Source of the DNA: a bacterium
GTDB lineage: Bacteria > Myxococcota_A > Bradymonadia > UBA7976 > UBA1532
NCBI GenBank assembly: GCA_030426085.1
Contig: JAUHYW010000061.1
Span: 1-64,000 of the forward strand
Direction of reading: 5' to 3'
Length of the DNA: 64,000 bases
In this document: positions 51,758 to 60,982 of the stretch, piece after piece
Layout: every line of letters starts with the position of its first letter
How positions within the stretch are numbered: position 1 is the stretch's first letter
Notes under the pieces: generated by a model
Told to the model about the DNA's origin: nothing
Seen by the model: only the letters and a program-made list of their open reading frames with translations
The model's database searches: none
Translations under genes and position numbers: made by a program

Positions 51758-53040
51758 CGAACAACCCCCCGACCCCGATCCCGCTGCACACCAGCGGCGG
51801 CCCGGTGGGGCCCGTCCCGAGCGACGCGGCCACCTGGGAGACGCCGGCCGATCTCGGCCGCCCGACGCTGCTGATGCGCCGCTGGGGGCCGCTGAGCGGG
51901 CCGCCGGTGCTGCTGCTGCACGGCCTGTCGGCGCAGAGCAACACCTTCGAGACCAACGAGCGTCGGGGGCACCACCTCGCCGCCTGGCTGCGGACCGCGG
52001 GCTACACCGTGTGGCTGGTGGACTACCGGGGCAGCGGGCGGCCCTCGGTCATCGAGAAGCTCGAGGCGCTGGCCGCCGACGAACCCCAGCGGGCCACCGC
52101 CGGCTTCCGGTTCGGGGCCACCGCCCGCCACGACGTCGGCGGCGCCATCCGCCACGTCTCGGCCGCGCACGGCGACCGCCCGGTGCACGTCGTCGCCCAC
52201 TGCGTCGGCGGCGGGCTCACCGCGCTGGCGCTGGCGCTCGAGCCCGAGCTGCCGGTGGGCAACCTCGTGCTGAGCACGCTGGGCCTGTTCTACCGGGTCC
52301 CGTTCGTGCGCGAGGTCAAGATCTGGAGCATGATCGGGGAGTACTTCCGGGCCGAGGCGGGCCAGCACTGGCTGGACCCGTGGGACGCCGCCGCCTGGGG
52401 CGACCCCGACTCGGCCTACCACTACCTCGCCGAAGCCGAGCAGGCGTGGCGGCGGGTGCGCTGGGGCCGGCTGGGCCTCGCCCCGCGGGGCTGCGAGACC
52501 TTCGTGCGGCTGTCGTTCCTCTTCGGCGAGCCGTACGACCCCGAGCGGCTGCCCGAGCTGCACCGCGAGGCGCAGGCCTACGACGCCGACCGCGGTCGGC
52601 TCCCGCCCGCGCTGCGCAGCACCTTCGGCCGGCTCAACCTCGGCCTGATGATCGACGTCGCCGAGAACCTGCGCGCCGGCCGCCCGACCGCCGAGTGCCT
52701 GCCCCGGAGCGACGCCGACCCCCCGCCCGATCCGGCGCGCGAGACCGGCCAGCTCGCCGACGACCCCAGCGTCACCTGCCCGATCGACGGCGAGGGCGAC
52801 CGCTTCTGCCCCGAGGCGTTCCTCGAGCGCCACGTCCTGCTGCTGACCGGGCGCCACAACCGGCTGTGGCACCCCAACTCCATGGCGACGATGCACGGCT
52901 GGCTGCTCGACCGCGGCGCCGATCCCACCCGCCTGCGTCGGCGCACGCTGCCCGGCTACGCCCATCAGGACCTGCTGTGGGCCGCGACGGCGTGGGACGA
53001 GGTCTACCCCCTGATCGGCGCGACGCTCGCCGGCCGCTGA
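51754..53040 (+). CDS. Alpha/beta hydrolase with Cys nucleophile
   Basis: The 428-residue protein has an alpha/beta hydrolase core: PPVLLLHGLSAQSNTF, then VDYRGSGRPS, and the nucleophile elbow AHCVGGG at about 148-153, where Cys replaces the usual Ser of GxSxG. A late His is in PGYAHQDLLW (about 404). HCxGG also appears in the hydrolase part of large actinobacterial cholesterol-oxidase-like fusions, so this and the GMC gene look like the split form of that fusion. The GTG start overlaps the GMC stop. The substrate, an ester or lactone made by the oxidase, is inferred. Confidence 0.82.
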   Translation: MTNNPPTPIPLHTSGGPVGPVPSDAATWETPADLGRPTLLMRRWGPLSGPPVLLLHGLSAQSNTFETNERRGHHLAAWLRTAGYTVWLVDYRGSGRPSVIEKLEALAADEPQRATAGFRFGATARHDVGGAIRHVSAAHGDRPVHVVAHCVGGGLTALALALEPELPVGNLVLSTLGLFYRVPFVREVKIWSMIGEYFRAEAGQHWLDPWDAAAWGDPDSAYHYLAEAEQAWRRVRWGRLGLAPRGCETFVRLSFLFGEPYDPERLPELHREAQAYDADRGRLPPALRSTFGRLNLGLMIDVAENLRAGRPTAECLPRSDADPPPDPARETGQLADDPSVTCPIDGEGDRFCPEAFLERHVLLLTGRHNRLWHPNSMATMHGWLLDRGADPTRLRRRTLPGYAHQDLLWAATAWDEVYPLIGATLAGR

Positions 53041-53060
53041 GCCCGCGCGTCGGGCCTCGG

Positions 53061-53732
53061 CTACAGCCGGCGGATCGTCAGCGAGTAAGGCCCGGCCTGG
53101 GCGTCGGACCAGTAGGCGCAGCCGACGAAGATCACAACCTCCTGGCCGGCGGTCCACGCGTGGGGGTACTCGACCCCCGACGAGTAGAAGCCGTCGGGGT
53201 CGACGGTGGCGCCCTCGGCGGGGCACAGCGCGGCGGTGTGGAAGACCCGATCGGCGTTGTGGGCCGACGCCCCGCAGCCGCCGCTGGTGGACGCGTCGCC
53301 CTCGAAGATCACGGCGTATTCGCCATCCTCGGGCGCGGTGAAGGCGATCGCGTGGTCCGGGCCCTCGCCGAACTCGAGGCGGCTGTCCTGCACCAGATCG
53401 TCGCCCCCGGTCAGATCGAGCGCGCAGGTGATGTCGAGGCCGCTCGCCTCGTGGGTCGGGCAGCGGGCCCCGGTGGTCCGACACGGCCCTTCGCCCTCAC
53501 CCTCACCTTCGCCTTCACCCTCGCCCTCACCTTCGCCTTCACCCTCGCCCTCGCCCTCGCCTTCGCCTTCGCCCTCACCTTCGCCCTCACCTTCGCCTTC
53601 GCCTTCGCCCTCGCCCTCAGCGCCCATATCAGCGTCGTCGTCGCCGCCGTCCGAGCCGCCGGGCACGCAGCCGGGTGAGACGATACACAGCGCGGCGAGC
53701 GCGCAGGCGATGAGCAGTGGCTGGACGTGCAT
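53061..53732 (-). CDS. Lipoprotein with a long Glu-Gly repeat
   Basis: The 223-residue protein starts at ATG 53732 after AGGAGG. It has a signal with lipobox (VSPGC), a short Asp-rich part, and about twenty Glu-Gly pairs. A small beta-rich domain with several Cys follows (CRTTGARCPTHE, DITCALDL, GGCGASA, FVGCAYW), resembling the PPC/C-terminal-type secreted beta-sandwich (AIAFTAPEDGEYAVIFEGD and PYSLTIRR). It is probably surface exposed, with the repeat acting as a flexible stalk. Confidence 0.75.
   Translation of the reverse strand: MHVQPLLIACALAALCIVSPGCVPGGSDGGDDDADMGAEGEGEGEGEGEGEGEGEGEGEGEGEGEGEGEGEGEGEGEGEGEGPCRTTGARCPTHEASGLDITCALDLTGGDDLVQDSRLEFGEGPDHAIAFTAPEDGEYAVIFEGDASTSGGCGASAHNADRVFHTAALCPAEGATVDPDGFYSSGVEYPHAWTAGQEVVIFVGCAYWSDAQAGPYSLTIRRL
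53488..53618 (-). repeat. Hexanucleotide-like tandem repeat encoding Glu-Gly
   Basis: GGCGAG/GGCGAA units, with the complementary CTCGCC/TTCGCC visible on the plus strand, run for about 130 bases. Slippage in multiples of six would change only the stalk length. Confidence 0.85.
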
Positions 53733-53838
53733 GGGGCCTCCTGAAGCCGGGCGGGGGTGATCACGCGGCCGGCGCCCGCCCGCGCCGGCCGTGGACACGA
53801 TGTCGGCTCACCGGTCGCCCGATCAACCGTCGCCCGCT

Positions 53839-56583
53839 CTACCCCAGCAGGCTGGGCCAGTGGCGCGAGACCCAGGTGCGGCGGGCGGCCGTCGCCTGCC
53901 AGCGGGGGTCGGCGTCGATCGGATCGGCCGCGGCGAGCAGGGCGTCGAGCCGGGCGTCGAGCCGGGCGGTGCGCCGGGCGTCGTCGACGATCAGCAGCGC
54001 CTCGCTCTCCCAGTAGCCGGCGGTGATGTCGAGGTTGGCGCTGCCGATGGCGAAGCGGCGGCCGTCGACGCTCATCAGCTTGGCGTGCACATGGGGCCTC
54101 AGCGGGGTGAGCTCCGGGGCGTGGGGGGTCGCCAGGGTGAAGCCCCGGGCCTCGGCGCCGGCGGCGATGAGCGTATCGAGGCGCCCGTGGATGACCTCGG
54201 TGGCCAGGCTGCGGATGGCGCCGCCCCGGAACGGGGTCCGCTCGGGGCCGTAGAGCGGGCGGACGTGGCCCACGAGGAACCGCACGGCCACCCCCCGCGC
54301 GAGCGCGGCCCGCAGGGCCTGCTGCAGTTCGAATTGCAGGGGGAAGGTGTTGACGACGGTGATCCGCCGCTCGGCCCGGTCGATGAGGTGGCGATAAGCG
54401 TCGAGGGTCCGGGTGTCGCGCATGCTCTCGTGCTGCACCAGCCAGACCGGGATGCCCCCGGTGAACGGCTCCGGCTCGCGCGCGGGGAACCCGGCCTCGC
54501 CCCCGGCGGCCCACCAGTGGCGGTCGAAGGCGGCAACGATCTCGCGCACGACGGGGCCCTGCAGCTCGGCGCCGGCGTCGAGCCAGGGCACGTCCCGGTA
54601 GAGGCTGTCGGGGGTCAGCTTCACCTCGTCGAACCCGGTGTAGTACGGCGCGCCGACGTTGCGCCCGGTGATCCGGGCGAGGCGGCGGTCGACGATGAAG
54701 AGCTTGCGGTGGTCCCGCCGCTTGAGGTCGTCGAGGCCGGGCACGGTGAACGGGCGGATGACGCGCAGGCAGCCCCGGGCTTCGAGCGGCACGAGCGCGG
54801 GGTTGCTGCGGCCCATGGCGCCGTGTCCGCTGAAGAGGGGGTCGACGAGCACCCGCACGACCACGCCCCGGTCGCGGGCCCGCTGCAAGGCGTCGGAGAC
54901 GGCGAGGCCCACCGGGTCGGGTTCGAAGATGTAGGTCTGGAGGTCGATCCGGGCGACGGCCCCGTCGATGCGAGCGAGCAGGCTGCGGCGGGCGGCGCCG
55001 TTGTCGAACTCGACCCGCACCCGATGGGCGGCGCTGGGGCGGGCGTCGGTGAGCGCGCGCAGGGCCCCGTCGGGATCGTCGGCGGCAGGGGGTTCGATCC
55101 AGCCGGTGACGACCCGGGCCCGGCGGGCGGCGGGGGTGAGATCGTTCCACCGGGCGAGCGGGCAGTGGGCGGCGCCGCCGACCGGAGCCGGGCCGATGAT
55201 CAGATCCACCGGGTGGCCCGCGGCCCGCAAGTGGCGCGCGACCCGGGCGAGGCGCAGCGGCCGGGCGGCGGCGGGCAGGTCGTCGGGGTCGCCGTCTTCG
55301 AGCACGGCCCCGGCGTCGATCAGCGCGGCGACGGGGTGCGGGTCGAGGCGGGCCCGCAGGTCGCGGCAGGGGGCGGCGGGGTCGAGGCGCACGGCGACCC
55401 ACAGCCGGCGGGCGCCGTCGGGCTGGGCGAAGCGGGCGAAGGTGGTGGGGTCGACCGGGGCCTCGGCGTCGAAGAGCGCGATCCGGGTGTGGGGGTCGCG
55501 GCGGAGGATGCGCACCGCGGCGAGCAGCCCGTCGAGCGCGGCCCCGGGCGCGGCGAAGCCGACGACGGCCGCCCTGCGCAATGCGGGGTGGTCGGGCAGC
55601 GGAGCGAGGCCGTCGTCGAGGGCGCAGGTCCCGATGGCCTCGCCGGCGGCGACGACGGCCAGGGGGCGATCGGGGGCCCGCCGGGCGGCGCCGAGCGCGT
55701 CGAGGGTGTCGAGCCGGGCGATGAGCGGGCGGCCCCGGCGGATGATCAGATCGGGGCCGTCGAGCGGCGCGGGCTCGGCGTCGGCGTCGGGCGCGGGCAC
55801 GATGAGCGTGGGCAGCGGGCGCAGCACGGCCCCGAGCGCCCGCAGCAGCAGCGCCCGCCCGAGGCCAGCCGGCGGGGCGAGCAAGGCGAGCACGTGGGCC
55901 CGGTGGTCGGCCAGCCACCGGTCGAGGTCGCCGACGGCGCTCAGCCCGCCGGGCAGGCGGTCGAGGGTGATCGGGCCGGGCCAGCCGATCAGATCGCCGA
56001 GTTCGTCGGGCGCGGCGGTGGGGGCCTCGCCCCGGGTGTCGCCGATCTCGATGTGCAGCAGGGTCAGCCGCTCGCCGCCGAGCGCGAGGCGGCGCAGGGC
56101 GGCGACGGCGGGCAGCGCCCGGCGGGCGGGGCCGACGTAGGCCACGACGGCGTGGGGCCGGTCGTCGGCGTCGGGGGCCCGCAGCGGCGGCGCGTCGCCC
56201 CGGGCCCAGGCGATGGTCCGCCCCGCGTCGAGCAGGCGCTCGGTCCACCGGCGGCCGCCATCGACGAGCGGCTCGGCGGGCAAGACGACGAGGTCGGCGT
56301 CGGCCGGCACGGCGTCGATCGGGGCGTCGTCGGCGAGGTGCAGCGCGGCGTCGGCCCGGTAGCCCTCGGCCCGCAGCGCGGCGGCGTGGGCCTCGAGCGC
56401 CCGCTCCTCGTCGGCCACCCGCCCGTCGAGCGCGGACCACATGTCGCCCAGGTGCCAGAAGCGGGGGCGGTGCCAGCCGACGAGCGCGACGTGCCCCCCC
56501 GGCGCGACGACCGCCCGGGCCGCCGCGAGCCCGACCCCGGCGTCGGCGCCGTCGGGCATCAGCAGGGCGCAGCGGTCGAACAT
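53839..56583 (-). CDS. Phospholipase D/cardiolipin synthase-like protein with a large N-terminal extension
   Basis: The 914-residue protein has two HKD motifs in its C-terminal half: RDHRKLFIVD near 621 and HAKLMSVD near 829, with GSANLD after the second. This is the cardiolipin synthase/PLD pattern. Residues 1-480 contain no known catalytic motif but have repeated alternating strands and helices with features of universal-stress-like or response-regulator-like folds (HAVVAYVGPARRALPAVAALRRLA, RPLAVVAAGEAIG). No membrane helix is present, unlike typical cardiolipin synthase. It is part of the operon with the J-like/HTH and MinD-like genes, 13 bases apart. Confidence 0.8.
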   Translation of the reverse strand: MFDRCALLMPDGADAGVGLAAARAVVAPGGHVALVGWHRPRFWHLGDMWSALDGRVADEERALEAHAAALRAEGYRADAALHLADDAPIDAVPADADLVVLPAEPLVDGGRRWTERLLDAGRTIAWARGDAPPLRAPDADDRPHAVVAYVGPARRALPAVAALRRLALGGERLTLLHIEIGDTRGEAPTAAPDELGDLIGWPGPITLDRLPGGLSAVGDLDRWLADHRAHVLALLAPPAGLGRALLLRALGAVLRPLPTLIVPAPDADAEPAPLDGPDLIIRRGRPLIARLDTLDALGAARRAPDRPLAVVAAGEAIGTCALDDGLAPLPDHPALRRAAVVGFAAPGAALDGLLAAVRILRRDPHTRIALFDAEAPVDPTTFARFAQPDGARRLWVAVRLDPAAPCRDLRARLDPHPVAALIDAGAVLEDGDPDDLPAAARPLRLARVARHLRAAGHPVDLIIGPAPVGGAAHCPLARWNDLTPAARRARVVTGWIEPPAADDPDGALRALTDARPSAAHRVRVEFDNGAARRSLLARIDGAVARIDLQTYIFEPDPVGLAVSDALQRARDRGVVVRVLVDPLFSGHGAMGRSNPALVPLEARGCLRVIRPFTVPGLDDLKRRDHRKLFIVDRRLARITGRNVGAPYYTGFDEVKLTPDSLYRDVPWLDAGAELQGPVVREIVAAFDRHWWAAGGEAGFPAREPEPFTGGIPVWLVQHESMRDTRTLDAYRHLIDRAERRITVVNTFPLQFELQQALRAALARGVAVRFLVGHVRPLYGPERTPFRGGAIRSLATEVIHGRLDTLIAAGAEARGFTLATPHAPELTPLRPHVHAKLMSVDGRRFAIGSANLDITAGYWESEALLIVDDARRTARLDARLDALLAAADPIDADPRWQATAARRTWVSRHWPSLLG

Positions 56584-56596
56584 GCGGCCTCGGGGG

Positions 56597-57166
56597 TCAG
56601 CGGCGGTTGGAGCGGATCCAGGCCTCGTAGGCCGAGAGGTAGTCCCGGCAGAGGCGCTCGGCGTCGAGCCGCAGCATCTGGGCGATCTGTTTGAGGAATC
56701 CCTTGAGGTAGACCTTGGCCGGCAGGTCGCCGAAGGCCTCCCGCTCGATGCTGCGCAGGGTGAACATGCCGATCTTGGTGCGCTCGGCGATGTCTTCGAG
56801 GCGGATGCCGAGCAGCTTGCGCACCCGGCCGATGGTGACCCCGGTCAGCGGGGCGTCGGGGGCGATCTCGAGCGCGGTGAGCGGGTCGGCGATGACCGGG
56901 GTGAGCACGGTGCTCGGGGGGCCACTGGGGCTGCCGTCGGCGTCGAGCGGGCGGCGGCGGGCGCCGTCGAGCGTGCGCCAGGCGGCCTCGATGCGGGCGA
57001 CGAGCGCGGCGGCCTCGTCCCGGGTGTAGAGGCCGTAGACGACCGGGCCCTCGGGGTCGAAGAGGTGCACCAGCCGCTTGTAGGCCCGGCGGACCTGGTC
57101 TTCGGGGGTGCCGGGGTCGACCTCGAGGGTGGCGTAGGCCGCGAGGATGTCGGGCGGCAGGCTCAT
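56597..57166 (-). CDS. J-like domain fused to a RodZ-type helix-turn-helix
   Basis: The 189-residue protein has an N-terminal DnaJ-like stretch (LAAYATLEVDPGTPEDQVRRAYKRLVHLFDPEG; the catalytic HPD is not intact). After a linker, the HTH_25 block (IGRVRKLLGIRLEDIAERTKIGMFTLRSIEREAFGDLPAKVYLKGFLKQIAQMLRLD) resembles RodZ/cell-shape regulators. The start overlaps the MinD-like stop (ATGA). It has no membrane helix. A regulatory or scaffold role beside MinD-like and PLD proteins is likely. Confidence 0.7.
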   Translation of the reverse strand: MSLPPDILAAYATLEVDPGTPEDQVRRAYKRLVHLFDPEGPVVYGLYTRDEAAALVARIEAAWRTLDGARRRPLDADGSPSGPPSTVLTPVIADPLTALEIAPDAPLTGVTIGRVRKLLGIRLEDIAERTKIGMFTLRSIEREAFGDLPAKVYLKGFLKQIAQMLRLDAERLCRDYLSAYEAWIRSNRR

Positions 57167-58746
57167 CGGGCGCCCCGCAGGCCGGATCGGGCTTCGGCGA
57201 GGGCGACGAGCCGGCGGGCGATCTTCTCGATGGCCTGGCTGTAGCCGGCGCCGGGGTAGGCCAGCAGCAGCGGGCGCCGGCGGCGGGCGGCCTCGCGCAC
57301 GGCCTCGTCGAAGTCGATGGCCCCCAGGAAGTCGGCGGTGACCCCCCACCGGCGGCGCAGCGCGCTGACCATGGCCGGCCCCATCTCGCGGTCGATGCGA
57401 GTGCGGGTGCGGTTCATCAGCAGCCGGGGGGTGAAGGTGAGCACCCGGGCCCGGATGGCCCGGGCGGCGTCGGCGTCGACGTCGGCGAGGGCCTCGACGA
57501 GCGCCTGGGGGCTGTCGATGTCGGGGCGCTCGGCGATGAGCTCGCGGGCCACCTCGGCCGGGTCGTCGGCCCGCCCCCCGTGCAGCAGCCGGCGCCACAG
57601 CGCGGCCCGCAAGAACCCGTAGGCCCGCTCGATGGCGGCCGGCAGCGGCTCGGCGACGACGACCGACACGTCGGCCTCGAGCCACGCGTCGAGGGTGAAC
57701 GGGTCGGCCTGGGCCCCGAGGTCGAGCAGCAGCGCGTCGTCGTCCCGCTCAAGGGCGGCGGCGTAGCACTCGGCCCGCAGCGGGTCGGCCGGGCCGGCGA
57801 GCGCGGGGCGGCCGGGGCGCAGCAGGTGCAGCGGCACGCCGGGCACGGGCTCGGGCGCGATCGGCGGGGGGTCGGCGAGGGTCGAGGGGCCGGGCAACAG
57901 CGGGTCGAGGCCGAGCGCGGTGTGCAGCCCGGCCCCGACCGGGTCGAGGTCGACGACGGCGCAGCGGCGGCCGAGGCGGGCGAGCACGAGCGCGGCGTTG
58001 GCGACGAGCAGCGTGCGCCCGGCGCCGCCCCGACCTCCGGCGATGGCGATGCGCAGCGGCCCGGGGGCGCCGTCGTCGTCCCACGGGATGGCCCCGACGA
58101 GCGAGTCGGGCGGCCGGCTGGGGGCCTCCCCGGCGTGGGGGTCGTCGTCGGCGTCTTCGAGGTCGACGGTCTCGGTCTCCCGCCCGCTGAGCAGCTCGGC
58201 CCGGGCCCGGGCGGGCTCGAGGCCGTCGTCGGGGGCGTCCTCGAGGGCATCGGGCGGGTCGGATGGCTCGGGAGCGTCCGGCTCGGGGACCTCCGACGGG
58301 GGCGCGTCCGGCGCGAGCGGCTCGGGATCGGACGGCGCCGGCGCGTCGGTGTCCCGGCCGCCGCCCCCGCTGGCCCGCATCGCGTCGAGCGAGGCCCGGA
58401 GCACGCTGCGCGAGTCGCGCAGCATCTGCGAGGTGCCGTCGAGGGCCTGATTCGAGGCCGAGATCTGGGCCGCGGCGAGCTGGGCCGCCTGCTCGCCGGT
58501 GGGCTCGGGGTCGAAGGTCTCTTCGAAGGCGTCGTCGAGCGCCGCCGAGAGCGCGGTGAGCTCGTCCTCGTCGAGGTCGAAGTCGGGCGGCGGCTGCGGC
58601 GGCTCGGACGACAGCTCCGACGACGGCTCGGACCGGCTGTCGACGCCCGCCGGCTCCGGCCCGTCGGGCCCCGCGTCGCGCGTGTCCGCGGCGCCGTCCG
58701 GCAGGTGGCCGGGCGGCGGCGCGTCGTGTCCGTCGTCATCCCGCAT
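57163..58746 (-). CDS. MinD/ParA-like protein with atypical P-loop and acidic N terminus
   Basis: The 527-residue protein has a disordered, acidic, Pro-rich N-terminal third (to about 220). A ParA/MinD-type domain follows with GGRGGAGRTLLVANAALVLARLG (about 235-257), VVDLDPVGAGLH, DALLLDLG and LLMNRTRT. The usual Lys of both the signature (KGG) and Walker A (GKT) positions is absent; here it is AGGRGGAGRT, so ATP hydrolysis may be lost or changed. It is the first gene of a minus-strand operon. A TAGATC hexamer on the minus strand lies about 8 bases before the start. Confidence 0.8.
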   Translation of the reverse strand: MRDDDGHDAPPPGHLPDGAADTRDAGPDGPEPAGVDSRSEPSSELSSEPPQPPPDFDLDEDELTALSAALDDAFEETFDPEPTGEQAAQLAAAQISASNQALDGTSQMLRDSRSVLRASLDAMRASGGGGRDTDAPAPSDPEPLAPDAPPSEVPEPDAPEPSDPPDALEDAPDDGLEPARARAELLSGRETETVDLEDADDDPHAGEAPSRPPDSLVGAIPWDDDGAPGPLRIAIAGGRGGAGRTLLVANAALVLARLGRRCAVVDLDPVGAGLHTALGLDPLLPGPSTLADPPPIAPEPVPGVPLHLLRPGRPALAGPADPLRAECYAAALERDDDALLLDLGAQADPFTLDAWLEADVSVVVAEPLPAAIERAYGFLRAALWRRLLHGGRADDPAEVARELIAERPDIDSPQALVEALADVDADAARAIRARVLTFTPRLLMNRTRTRIDREMGPAMVSALRRRWGVTADFLGAIDFDEAVREAARRRRPLLLAYPGAGYSQAIEKIARRLVALAEARSGLRGAR

Positions 58747-58858
58747 GTCCGTTGGATCTACCCGACCCCCGCCCCGAACGCGAGCCCGTTGCCCCGCCCC
58801 CGCTCCTGCCATCGCCGAGCCCGTTGCAGTCCGCGCGCCATGAGCGCAGGGTAGCGCC

Positions 58859-60982
58859 ATGGGCGTCCAGTCCCAGAGCGCGCTGATCGCGGCGCTGTTG
58901 CTGCTCGCGCTGGCGATCAACGTCGCCTTCTCCGAGCGCCGGGTCGAGCACCGGGCGGCCTTCACCGGGCTGCTGGTGGCGTTCCTGATCTACAACGTCA
59001 CCTGGTTCCTCTACTCGGTCACCGACAGCATCTTCTGGATGCGGCTGCTGCTGCTGTCGGGGGTCGGGGTGGCCCAGGCCTGCCTGTGGTTCTTCGGGCG
59101 CATGCTGGCCGGCGCCTTCGGCCCCACCGAGCGGACCCTGGTGCACGCCGGCTCGCTGGCGGGGGTGATCCTGACAGCGACCGATCTGGTGCACGGGCCG
59201 TGGCTGCGCCTGGGGGTGGCCGGGCTGGCCCTGGGCACCTACGCCCGCTGCATCTGGCATCTGTATCGCCGCTACCGGGCCGCCGAGGGCCCGGTGGACG
59301 CCACCCGCATGGGCTATCTGGTGCTGGGCGGCGCGATCTCGGTGGGCGCGAGCGGGGCCGACCTGCTGCCGGCGGCGGGCATCCCCTTCCCGTCGATGGG
59401 CCACCTGTGGACGACGGTCTACATGTATTTCTGGATGCAGGTCATCCAGCGCTCGCGGCTGCTCGACCTCAAGGAGCTGATCGGGCGGGGCCTGGGGCTC
59501 ATCATCCTGTCGGTGCTCATCTCGCTGATCTACATCGCGCTGCTGGTGTGGGTCAGCGGGCCGGGGCTGTTCTTCTTCAACGCCCTGGCGGCGAGCGTGG
59601 TGCTGTTCTTCGTCTTCGAGCCGCTCAAGCGGGTCATCGACGTGTGGGTCGGGCGGCTGCTGTTCCACGAGACCTACCTGCTGCAAGCCGAGCTGCGCCG
59701 CCTGCGGCGGGCGCTGGCCAACGTCATCGACATCACCGAGCTGGCCGAGCTGGTCACCGAGCGGCTGCGCGCCTCGCGGCGGGTGACCCACGCCCAGGTG
59801 TTCTTCCTCGAGAGCGGCGGCCGGGGCTACGTGCAGCCGGGGGTGACCCGCGGCCCGCGGCTGGACGTGGTGCGCGACCGGGCGCTGATCGACGCCCTCA
59901 CCCGGGAGCGCTTCGTGGTCGTCGAGCAGGTCGAGCGGGAGATCATCGACCTCGACGCGGCCGACGAGAGCCCCGAGCGGGCCCGGCTGGGCGCGATGCG
60001 CAAGACGATGGACCGCATCCACGCCGGGGTCGCCTTCGCCCTGCTCAGCGAAGATCGACTGGTGGGCGTGCTCGGGGTGCGCGACGACCGCACCCGGGAG
60101 GCGTTCTCGACCTTCGAGCTGGGGCTGTTCGCCGATCTGGCGGCCCAGATGGCCATCGCGGTCGAGAACTCGGAGATCGTGCAGCGGCTCAAGGAGCGGG
60201 ACCGGCTGTCGGCGGTGGGCGAGATGGCGACCGGCATGGCCCACGAGATCCGCAACCCGCTGGGGGCCATCAAGTCGGCGGCGCAGCTCCTCGGGCCGAC
60301 CGACGTCGACCCCGAGAGCCGGGAGTTCGTCGAGGTCATCGTCGAGGAGGCCGACCGCCTGGACCACGTCCTGCGGCAGTTCCTCGACTTCGCCCGGCCC
60401 TACCGGGGCGAGCTGGCGCCGATGAAGGTGCAGCGGGTGGTCGAGCGGGTGGCGACGCTGATCCGGGCCGAGGAGCACGCCGGCGCGGTCGAGGTCGAGG
60501 TCGAGCTGGCGCCCGATCTGCCGGCGGTCATCGGCGACGCCGATCAGTTGCACCAGGTGTGCCTCAACCTGGCCCGCAACGCGGCGCAGGCGATGACCGA
60601 GGGCAGCGCCGACGCGGGGGGCACGCTGACCCTGGGCGCCCGGCTGGTGGACGAGGACATGCCGGGGCGGCCCGGCGCGCAGCGACAGCGGGTGGAGGTC
60701 TTCGTGCGCGACACCGGGCCGGGCATCGCCGATGCGGTGCGGGCCAACCTGTTCATCCCGTTCTTCACGACCAAGGGCCGGGGCACCGGGCTGGGGCTGC
60801 CCATCAGCCAGCGGCTGTTGCAGCACCACGGCAGCGAGGTCCGGGTCGAGACCGCGCTCGGGCTGGGCACCACGATGAGCTTCCGGCTGTTCCTCGAGCA
60901 GGAGGCCGATCAGCTCACCGCCGAGCAGCGGCGGCTGCTGGCCGCACCCCGGCCCTCGATCGACGTCACGGGAGGCTGGTGA
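58859..60982 (+). CDS. Multi-pass membrane sensor histidine kinase with GAF domain
   Basis: The 707-residue protein has about seven membrane helices (1-260), a GAF-like domain (about 280-440), and a HisKA/HATPase core: the phosphorylated His in MAHEIRNPLGAIKSAAQ (about 462), DADQLHQVCLNLARNAAQA (N box), DTGPGI and GTGLGLPI. The HEIRNPL form is shared by NtrB/AtoS-type kinases that act with sigma-54 activators; no response regulator is adjacent. Its stop overlaps rsmD by one base. The N-terminal helices resemble seven-helix 7TM/His-kinase sensors; the ligand is unknown. Confidence 0.92.
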   Translation: MGVQSQSALIAALLLLALAINVAFSERRVEHRAAFTGLLVAFLIYNVTWFLYSVTDSIFWMRLLLLSGVGVAQACLWFFGRMLAGAFGPTERTLVHAGSLAGVILTATDLVHGPWLRLGVAGLALGTYARCIWHLYRRYRAAEGPVDATRMGYLVLGGAISVGASGADLLPAAGIPFPSMGHLWTTVYMYFWMQVIQRSRLLDLKELIGRGLGLIILSVLISLIYIALLVWVSGPGLFFFNALAASVVLFFVFEPLKRVIDVWVGRLLFHETYLLQAELRRLRRALANVIDITELAELVTERLRASRRVTHAQVFFLESGGRGYVQPGVTRGPRLDVVRDRALIDALTRERFVVVEQVEREIIDLDAADESPERARLGAMRKTMDRIHAGVAFALLSEDRLVGVLGVRDDRTREAFSTFELGLFADLAAQMAIAVENSEIVQRLKERDRLSAVGEMATGMAHEIRNPLGAIKSAAQLLGPTDVDPESREFVEVIVEEADRLDHVLRQFLDFARPYRGELAPMKVQRVVERVATLIRAEEHAGAVEVEVELAPDLPAVIGDADQLHQVCLNLARNAAQAMTEGSADAGGTLTLGARLVDEDMPGRPGAQRQRVEVFVRDTGPGIADAVRANLFIPFFTTKGRGTGLGLPISQRLLQHHGSEVRVETALGLGTTMSFRLFLEQEADQLTAEQRRLLAAPRPSIDVTGGW

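Noticed and set aside
53488-53618. Repeat tract considered as CRISPR array
   Set aside because: Units are six bases with no spacers and encode Glu-Gly inside a lipoprotein gene.
58849-58856. GGTAGCGC just before the histidine kinase ATG as leaderless promoter
   Set aside because: The hexamer would end only about one base before the ATG, too close for a start at that codon.
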